From: Natrialbaceae archaeon Tc-Br11_E2g1 | GTDB lineage: Archaea; Halobacteriota; Halobacteria; Halobacteriales; Natrialbaceae | DNA: 9,310 nucleotides | Assembly: GCA_001564255.1 (NCBI GenBank) | Contig: LKNC01000088.1 | Span: 1 to 9,310 of the forward strand | Direction: 5' to 3' | In this document: piece after piece, positions 4,744 through 9,310 of the stretch | How positions within the stretch are numbered: position 1 is the stretch's first letter | Layout: each line of letters begins with the position of its first letter | Translations under genes and position numbers: made by a program | Notes under the pieces: generated by a model | Database searches by the model: none | Seen by the model: only the letters and a program-made list of their open reading frames with translations | Told to the model about the DNA's origin: nothing

Positions 4744-6228
4744 ATGACTGCCCAAACTGTCCAGGAGGGCGACCTCGTCACCGTCATCGGTCTCGAGGTC
4801 CACGTCCAACTGGAGACGGAGACGAAGATCTTCTGTGGCTGTCCGACCGAACCGGCCGAGAGACCGAACGAGAACGTCTGCCCGGTGTGTCTGGGCCTCC
4901 CCGGAGCCCTCCCCGTGCTCAACGAGGGTGCCGTCGAGGCCGCCGTCAAGATCGGGAAGGCGATCGACGCCGACATTCCCGAGGAGACCCGTTTTCACCG
5001 CAAGAACTACTACTACCCCGACCTGCCGAAGAACTTTCAAATCACCCAGTACGACGAACCGATCTGTGCCGACGGCGAACTCGAGGTCGCAGTCGAGGGC
5101 GATCGACGAACCGTCGCGATCGAACGCGCCCACCTGGAAGAGGACCCGGGGAGCCTCCAGCACGTCGGGGGGTCGATCGACACCGCCGAGTACACCCTCG
5201 TCGACTACAACCGCGCCGGGACACCCCTCGTGGAGATCGTCACCGCGCCGGACTTTCGGGGTCCGAAAGAGGTCCGGGCCTTTCTCGCCGAACTCGAGGA
5301 AGTGCTCGAATACCTGGGCGTCTTCGACGCCGAACGCGACGGCAGCCTGCGTATCGACGCCAACCTCTCGATTATTCCCCAGGAGGAGACCGACGGGGAC
5401 GGCACCATCGGAACGGAGGCCCTCGAGGCCGCAAACCGCACCGAAGTGAAGAACATCTCGAGTCACAAGGGCGCGGAGAAAGCCCTGGCTTACGAGGAGA
5501 CCCGCCAGAAAAACGCCATCCGTCGCGGACGCGAGGTCGAACAGGAAACCCGCCACTGGGACGAGAGCCGGGGGATCACGGTCTCGATGCGCTCGAAAGA
5601 AGCCGAAAAAGACTACCGGTACTTCGAGGAAGCCGACCTCCCGCCACTGCGGGTCTCCCACTGGAAAGCGGAGATTCCGATCCCGGAACTGCCCCGTGCC
5701 CGGCGCGAACGGTTCCAAGGGGAATACGGCCTCAGTGAGGAAGCCGCCTCGAAACTCACCTCCACGAAACAGGTCGCGGACTTCTACGAGGACGTCGCAG
5801 GTGCGTTCGACCCCGACCTCGCGGCTGCGTGGGTCGCAGACGAGTTACTCGGCGAACTCAACTACCGCGACATGGCAGTGACCGACGTCGAGGACCGTCT
5901 GGCGGAGGTCAAACGCCTGGTCGAACTGCTCGCGACCGAGGAGATAACGGCCAAGAACGCAAAGGAGGTCGTCCTCCGTGGGATGCTCGACGACGGCGAC
6001 GATCCCGATACGATCGTCGACCGCGAGGACCTGGGCAAGACCGACGAGGACGAGGTCCAGCAGGCCGTCCTCGAGGCCATCGAGGAGAACCCCGACGCGG
6101 TCGAGGACTACGAGAGCGGCGAAGGCGGCGCGATCAACTTCCTCGTCGGCCAGGTCATGCAAAAGACCGGAGGCAGTGCTGACCCTGGTGACGTAAACGG
6201 GCTGCTTCGAGCGGAACTCGAGGAATAG
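4744..6228 (+). CDS. gatB: Aspartyl/glutamyl-tRNA amidotransferase subunit B
   Basis: This is a 494-residue, full-length GatB. The family binds misacylated Asp-tRNA(Asn) or Glu-tRNA(Gln), phosphorylates the acyl side chain, and accepts ammonia from GatA to give Asn-tRNA or Gln-tRNA in the cytoplasm. VIGLEVHVQLETETKIFCGC opens the catalytic cradle. Cys31, Cys33, Cys46 and Cys49 form the zinc site. The signature HRKNYYYPDLPKNFQITQYD spans 84-103, and RAHLEEDPGS (127-136) and DYNRAGTPLVEIVTAPD (153-169) follow. The region from about 345 to the end, with EEITAKNAKEVVLRGM and INFLVGQVMQKTGG, is the helical and YqeY tail domain that reads the tRNA. No gatA or gatC lies in the window, so the subunits are encoded elsewhere. 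A GatB rather than a GatE-only layout supports use for Asn-tRNA formation, while archaeal Gln-tRNA is usually made by GatDE; that split is family knowledge. Confidence 0.97.
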   Translation: MTAQTVQEGDLVTVIGLEVHVQLETETKIFCGCPTEPAERPNENVCPVCLGLPGALPVLNEGAVEAAVKIGKAIDADIPEETRFHRKNYYYPDLPKNFQITQYDEPICADGELEVAVEGDRRTVAIERAHLEEDPGSLQHVGGSIDTAEYTLVDYNRAGTPLVEIVTAPDFRGPKEVRAFLAELEEVLEYLGVFDAERDGSLRIDANLSIIPQEETDGDGTIGTEALEAANRTEVKNISSHKGAEKALAYEETRQKNAIRRGREVEQETRHWDESRGITVSMRSKEAEKDYRYFEEADLPPLRVSHWKAEIPIPELPRARRERFQGEYGLSEEAASKLTSTKQVADFYEDVAGAFDPDLAAAWVADELLGELNYRDMAVTDVEDRLAEVKRLVELLATEEITAKNAKEVVLRGMLDDGDDPDTIVDREDLGKTDEDEVQQAVLEAIEENPDAVEDYESGEGGAINFLVGQVMQKTGGSADPGDVNGLLRAELEE

Positions 6229-6237
6229 CGACTCGAG

Positions 6238-6251
6238 GCCACGCTTGTGGC
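6238..6251 (+). terminator. Small hairpin after gatB, weak terminator candidate
   Basis: GCCAC (6238-6242) and GTGGC (6247-6251) flank a GCTT loop, starting 10 bases after the gatB stop. The stem is short and no T-run follows, so this is only a candidate. Confidence 0.2.
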
Positions 6252-6297
6252 GACGGACGTCCCTTGTTGGTTCCCGACCCCCTGTCGCAGCCGAACC

Positions 6298-6374
6298 GAC
6301 TGTGTCATCGAAGCGGGTAGTTTACAGGAACAACAGGCGAATGCCCACGAGTTCAGTCGTGTGGAGGATGTCAA
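6298..6374 (+). pseudogene. Relic of a tnpB 3' end with IS605-type right-end hairpin
   Basis: In one plus-strand frame this stretch reads DCVIEAGSLQEQQANAHEFS followed by RVEDVK. From memory this resembles the tail and read-through of haloarchaeal TnpB genes (EAGSP...LKE, then AHDFSRG). The DNA holds a hairpin at 6344-6364: CCCACGA pairs with TCGTGTGG across a GTTCAG loop with one bulged T. It is followed by AGGATGTCAA, the motif I associate with the right ends of haloarchaeal IS1341/IS605 elements, where the guide RNA scaffold ends. No catalytic part of tnpB is present upstream, since gatB ends at 6228, so only the last piece of an element survives. The frame runs on beyond the hairpin without the usual stop, another sign of decay. 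It may still be transcribed between gatB and msrA. Confidence 0.55.
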
Positions 6375-6434
6375 GCCTCGACTGAACGTCGTGTGCGATT
6401 CCGTGATACGACATCGTAGACGTGCCGACAGAGC

Positions 6435-6442
6435 CATTTTTC
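6435..6442 (+). promoter_or_regulatory. Weak TATA-like box before msrA
   Basis: CATTTTTC is centred about 24 bases before the ATG at 6462. It favours that start over the in-frame GTG at 6453 and suggests that msrA has its own leaderless transcript. Confidence 0.3.
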
Positions 6443-6461
6443 GCCCTGCCCTGTGGTCGGT

Positions 6462-7247
6462 ATGGAACGGACTGAACCCGGAACGGCCGACCCGCTGGTG
6501 CTCGAGGGCGCACCGATCTCCCTTCCCGAGGGCTCGGCCACGGCGACGTTCGGGATGGGCTGTTTCTGGGGTCCCGACGCCCGCTTCGGTGCCCTCGAGG
6601 GGGTCGCCCGGACCCGGGTCGGCTACGCCGGTGGGACCGACTCCGACCCGTCGTATTTCTCCCTGGGTGATCACACCGAGGTCGTCCAGGTCGACTACGA
6701 CCCCGAGGTGGTGTCCTACGAGGACCTCCTCGAGGTGTTCTGGGACACCCACGACTGGGCGTCGACTGCCCCGAAACGCCAGTACCGAAGCGTCGTCCTC
6801 GCTCACGACGACGACCAGTATGCGACGGCCCAGCGGGAACGAACGGCCCTCGAGGATCGTGCCGGTCGATCGGCGGCGGTCGATATCGAACGACTCGAGA
6901 CGTTCCACCTCGCCGAACCCTCCCACCAAAAGTACGAACTGCGTTCGAGGCCGATCGTCGGGGACGAACTCGAGACGCTGTACGGTGACGACTTCCTCGA
7001 CTCGACCGTCGTCGCTCGACTCAACGGATTCGTTTCCGGCCACGGTGATCCGGACCGGCGAGAGACCGTCCTGGCCGCGCTCGATCCCCCGCCGGCGGTC
7101 CTCACAGAACTCCGTCGGTGGTCCTCGGGGTGCAACACGCTCCCGGAGACCCCCAAAGAGCGCGGACTCGCCGAGTGGGACCACATCACCGAAGACGAGT
7201 CGGAGTTCGACAGTTTCTGGGACGGCTGGCTCAAGCGCCAGGGGTAA
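6462..7247 (+). CDS. msrA: Peptide-methionine (S)-S-oxide reductase, with long C-terminal extension
   Basis: This is a 261-residue protein from the ATG at 6462; a GTG at 6453 would add three residues. It reduces the S-epimer of methionine sulfoxide in proteins or free, repairing oxidative damage in the cytoplasm. The MsrA core is clear. FGMGCFWGPDARFG (30-43) carries the catalytic Cys34 in the GCFW motif. GVARTRVGYAGG (47-58) follows, and HTEVVQVDYDPEVVSYEDLL (71-90) includes the active-site Glu73. A QYRSVVLAH strand (107-115) and SHQKYEL (154-160), equivalent to the YHQKYL motif, complete the core. About 95 residues follow, more than most MsrAs have. They contain the only other cysteine, Cys224, in the SSGCN context, which is a candidate resolving cysteine. 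The usual HDPT stretch is HDWAST here. The gene stands 49 bases before thiE on the same strand, so co-transcription is possible but no functional link is evident. Confidence 0.93.
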   Translation: MERTEPGTADPLVLEGAPISLPEGSATATFGMGCFWGPDARFGALEGVARTRVGYAGGTDSDPSYFSLGDHTEVVQVDYDPEVVSYEDLLEVFWDTHDWASTAPKRQYRSVVLAHDDDQYATAQRERTALEDRAGRSAAVDIERLETFHLAEPSHQKYELRSRPIVGDELETLYGDDFLDSTVVARLNGFVSGHGDPDRRETVLAALDPPPAVLTELRRWSSGCNTLPETPKERGLAEWDHITEDESEFDSFWDGWLKRQG

Positions 7248-7296
7248 TCGGCGCCACACCGAAGCGGCTTAGTCGGGCCACCGACTGGTAACACCC

Positions 7297-7941
7297 ATGA
7301 ATCCGAGAGACTGGCAGACCTATCTCGTGACGCAGGAATCGCTTTCCGGGGGGAGACGTTCCCTCGAGGTCGTCACCGAAGCGATCGCTGGCGGAGTCGA
7401 CGTCGTCCAGCTCCGGGAGAAAGGGACGGACGCGAGGTGGCGCTACGAACGCGGAAGTGAGTTGCGGGAGGTCACCGCCGAATCGGGGGTCGGGTTGCTC
7501 GTCAACGACCGGGTGGATATCGCACAGGCGATCGACGCCGACGGCGTCCACCTCGGACAGTCGGATATCCCGGTAGCGGTCGCCCGCGACCTTCTCGGTC
7601 CCGACGCCGTGATCGGCTGTTCGACCTCGACGGTCACGGAAGCACGGGAGGCAGAGGCCGCCGGTGCGGACTACCTCGGTGTGGGGGCGGTCTACGGTAC
7701 CTCCTCGAAGGACGTCCCCGAGGAGCAAAACGGGACGGGTCTCGAACTGGTCGCCGAGATCGTCGACGCCGTTTCGATCCCCGTCTTCGGGATCGGGGGG
7801 ATCACCGCCGAGAACGCACCGCCGGTCCTCGAGGCGGGGGCGACCGGCGTCGCCGTCATCAGCGAGATTACGGCGGCGGAGGACCCCGAGGCTGCGACAC
7901 GAGCGCTCGAGGCCGCGGTCTCCGAAGGTGACGGGCGATGA
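7297..7941 (+). CDS. thiE: Thiamine phosphate synthase
   Basis: This is a 214-residue TIM barrel of the usual ThiE length. It joins hydroxymethylpyrimidine pyrophosphate to hydroxyethylthiazole phosphate to give thiamine phosphate. Motifs in order are QLREKG (38-43), NDRVDIA (70-76), DGVHLGQSD (82-90, pyrophosphate and magnesium binding), IGCSTSTVTEA (106-116), DYLGVGAVYGTSSK (125-138), FGIGGI (164-169) and ATGVAVIS (182-189). Two motifs differ from the bacterial textbook forms: STST in place of the usual SxHT, and GAVYGTSSK in place of GPxFxTxTK. They remain recognisable, and I expect an active enzyme. The ATG at 7297 is 49 bases after msrA; a weak CTTAG box about 28 bases upstream could drive it. 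Its last four bases overlap the thiM start (ATGA), so the two are almost certainly co-transcribed and coupled. No thiamine-pyrophosphate riboswitch fits in the 49-base gap. Confidence 0.96.
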   Translation: MNPRDWQTYLVTQESLSGGRRSLEVVTEAIAGGVDVVQLREKGTDARWRYERGSELREVTAESGVGLLVNDRVDIAQAIDADGVHLGQSDIPVAVARDLLGPDAVIGCSTSTVTEAREAEAAGADYLGVGAVYGTSSKDVPEEQNGTGLELVAEIVDAVSIPVFGIGGITAENAPPVLEAGATGVAVISEITAAEDPEAATRALEAAVSEGDGR

Positions 7942-8771
7942 CCGACGGGGTCGAGATGACGGGAGCGGCCCTGGCACGATCCCTCGAGGCGATCCGTGAG
8001 CGGGAGCCGCTGATCCAGCAGTTGACCAACGAGGTCACGAAAAACGATCTGGCAAACGTCACCCTGAGCTGGGGGGCCCTTCCCGTGATGGCCGACGCCC
8101 CCGGCGAGGCACCCGAGATGGCCGAACTGGCGGGCGGGATCTTGCTCAACACCGGTCGGATGACCGACTCGAACGTCGAGGCACTCCACGCCGCCGGGAA
8201 ACGAGCGAACGAACTGGACGTCCCGGTGGTGCTCGACCCCGTAGGTGCGGGGGCGACTCCGACCCGCGAGGAGGTCCACAGGAGCTTACTCGAGAACGTC
8301 GACTTCGCCGCGATCAAGGGTAACTACGGCGAGATCAGTCACCTCGCAGGCGCGAACGCACAGGTGAAAGGCGTCGAGTCCGTCGGGGAGTACGAGGGGA
8401 TCGTCGACTCCGCCCGGGCGCTCGCCCGCGAGACCGACACTGTAGTCGTCGCCAGCGGCGTCGAGGACGTCGTGGCAGGGCCCGAGACGGTCTATCGCGT
8501 CCACGCGGGCCACGAGATGATGTCGGCCGTCGTCGGGACGGGCTGTATGCTCGGTGGGACGCTCGCGGCCTTTACCGGAAGCGTCGACGACGACTTCACC
8601 GCGGCCCTGCACGGAACCCTCGCCTACGGGATCGCGGGCGAACGGGCGGCGGAACTGGCGTACGACGGTCCGGCGAGCTACCGGATCAACTTTCTGGATA
8701 GCGTCGCCGGACTCACCCCCGAAGTCGCCGCCGATCTCGAAGTCGGTGATCGCCTCGAGGGGAGCACCTAG
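7938..8771 (+). CDS. thiM: Hydroxyethylthiazole kinase
   Basis: This 277-residue ribokinase-like enzyme phosphorylates 4-methyl-5-(2-hydroxyethyl)thiazole with ATP, salvaging the thiazole half of thiamine for ThiE. LIQQLTNEVTKNDLANVTLS (25-44) matches the family N-terminal VTNxVxxNxxAN block. Then come ALPVMADAPGE (47-57), VVLDPVGAGATPTR (97-110) and IKGNYGEISHLAG (126-138). VVGTGCMLGGTLAAF (198-212) carries the catalytic-site Cys203 in the GTGCM motif. The length is that of the family. The start ATG at 7938 overlaps the thiE stop region by four bases; an in-frame ATG at 7956 would also leave the fold intact, but the overlap pattern favours 7938. The product of ThiM is the direct substrate of ThiE, so the pair forms a two-step salvage operon. 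No thiD is present here. Confidence 0.96.
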   Translation: MTDGVEMTGAALARSLEAIREREPLIQQLTNEVTKNDLANVTLSWGALPVMADAPGEAPEMAELAGGILLNTGRMTDSNVEALHAAGKRANELDVPVVLDPVGAGATPTREEVHRSLLENVDFAAIKGNYGEISHLAGANAQVKGVESVGEYEGIVDSARALARETDTVVVASGVEDVVAGPETVYRVHAGHEMMSAVVGTGCMLGGTLAAFTGSVDDDFTAALHGTLAYGIAGERAAELAYDGPASYRINFLDSVAGLTPEVAADLEVGDRLEGST

Positions 8772-8872
8772 CCGGCCGCCGAGGCCCACCCAAAGCCCCT
8801 GAACACGCGGTCGCCGTCGAAGTGGATGCAATTAAGTAGGTGTGGTGGTTCAGCCGGAAACGAACGGTCACG

Positions 8873-8929
8873 TCCCGGAGAACGGGAGTGGACTGTCGCC
8901 TAGAAACGTGGACGATCGTCCGATATCGG
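8873..8929. promoter_or_regulatory. Palindrome-rich upstream region of the antiporter gene
   Basis: A hairpin TCCCG/CGGGA (8873-8887, five-base loop) precedes two overlapping perfect palindromes, GGACGATCGTCC (8910-8921) and CCGATATCGG (8920-8929). The last ends 13 bases before the antiporter ATG, where a regulator could block transcription or translation initiation. A CAATTAAG stretch near 8829-8836 is a possible TATA box further upstream. Palindromes of this size also arise by chance in GC-rich DNA. Confidence 0.3.
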
Positions 8930-8942
8930 GCGTACTATCGCA

Positions 8943-9310
8943 ATGATACCTACACCAGTGACGAACGCACTCCCCCCGTTGCCCGTCGAGGACCCGATAC
9001 TGGTGTTCACCCTCGCACTGGCGGTGTTCCTCGTCGCCCCGCTCGTGATAAAGCGGCTCGGGCAACCCGGAATCGTCGGAATCGTGCTCTTCGGTGCGGC
9101 GATCGGGCCCGGCGGGATCGGACTTCTCGACGAGACGGAGGCGATCGTTCTCCTCGGGGAGGTCGGACTCGTCTACTTGCTTTTCACCGTCGGCTTAGAG
9201 CTCGATCTCCGGGGGTTCTTCCAGGCACCGGAGAACGCCGCACTGTTCGGGCTGACGACGTTTTTCCTGCCACTCTCGGTCGGCACGGCCGTCGGCGTGT
9301 TCGTCCTCGA
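8943..9310 (+). CDS. KefB-type (CPA2) cation/proton antiporter, N-terminal part, runs off right edge
   Basis: 122 codons from the ATG at 8943 stay open to the window end. The protein starts MIPTPVTNALPPLPVEDPIL and has membrane segments near residues 19-37, 43-60, 66-86 and 99-120. The features KRLGQPGIVGIVLFGAAIGP and VGLVYLLFTVGLELDLRGFF are typical of the first three helices of the Na+/H+ exchanger fold in the CPA2 (KefB/KefC, monovalent cation:proton antiporter-2) family. Members exchange Na+ or K+ for protons across the cytoplasmic membrane, fitting the salt and pH load of a halophile. The core Asp residues and any C-terminal nucleotide-binding TrkA-N domain lie beyond position 9310, so the subtype cannot be told. 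It stands 171 bases after thiM with its own palindrome-rich upstream region, so it is probably a separate transcript. Confidence 0.88.
   Translation, partial: MIPTPVTNALPPLPVEDPILVFTLALAVFLVAPLVIKRLGQPGIVGIVLFGAAIGPGGIGLLDETEAIVLLGEVGLVYLLFTVGLELDLRGFFQAPENAALFGLTTFFLPLSVGTAVGVFVL

Noticed and set aside
4641..5738. 365-codon frame overlapping gatB on the plus strand, and a 336-codon frame opposite it
   Set aside because: The Arg/Pro/Gly-rich low-complexity product is the usual frame-shifted shadow; gatB motifs occupy the other frame throughout.
6108..7259. 383-codon minus-strand frame opposite msrA, and a 341-codon plus frame from 6247
   Set aside because: Both are shadows of msrA with no recognisable motifs; only the short part of the plus frame near 6298-6374 is of interest, as a tnpB tail relic.
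7248..7296. Thiamine-pyrophosphate riboswitch upstream of thiE
   Set aside because: The gap is only 49 bases, too short for the roughly 100-base aptamer, and no THI-box-like core was seen.
1..9310. tRNA, rRNA or CRISPR array
   Set aside because: No cloverleaf, conserved rRNA segment or regularly spaced repeat was seen in the intergenic regions on either strand.

Overview
The window is from a haloarchaeon (class Halobacteria). The GC is high, the proteins are rich in Asp and Glu, and codons mostly end in G or C. Several genes have TATA-like boxes about 22 to 30 bases before the start codon, as in archaeal leaderless transcripts. A Tat-lipoprotein signal and a GatB-type amidotransferase fit an extreme halophile; the CTCGAG-rich coding style resembles the Natrialbales, but I would not name a genus.

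Left edge (1-1000): the 5' part of an IS200/IS605-type tnpB runs leftward out of the window. It is divergent from a small winged-helix gene, and a bulged subterminal-type hairpin at 980-1000 lies beyond that gene. The three together look like one end of a mobile element (or a layered remnant) abutting the 3' end of the next gene. Region 1018-3672, minus strand: a Tat-exported lipoprotein of the family-5 solute-binding class (573 aa), followed by an Aur1/PAP2-like membrane enzyme. The lipoprotein appears to carry its C-terminal lobe first, which suggests circular permutation, and no permease or ATPase lies beside it. Region 3673-4743: a promoter-rich gap, a small conserved-looking hypothetical gene, a convergent winged-helix regulator separated from it by a 13-base palindrome, and a 265-base gap leading to gatB.

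Right half (4744-9310), plus strand: gatB (tRNA-dependent amidation), a 233-base gap holding a decayed tnpB 3' end with its right-end hairpin, msrA (methionine sulfoxide repair), the overlapping thiE-thiM pair (the last steps of thiamine phosphate assembly and thiazole salvage), and the 5' part of a KefB-type cation/proton antiporter that runs off the right edge.

The right half is mostly ordinary housekeeping sequence. The parts worth a second look are the tnpB/winged-helix/hairpin end, the second IS605-like relic after gatB, the permuted binding protein, and the compact regulatory region around 3750-4140. No tRNA, rRNA or CRISPR array was seen.
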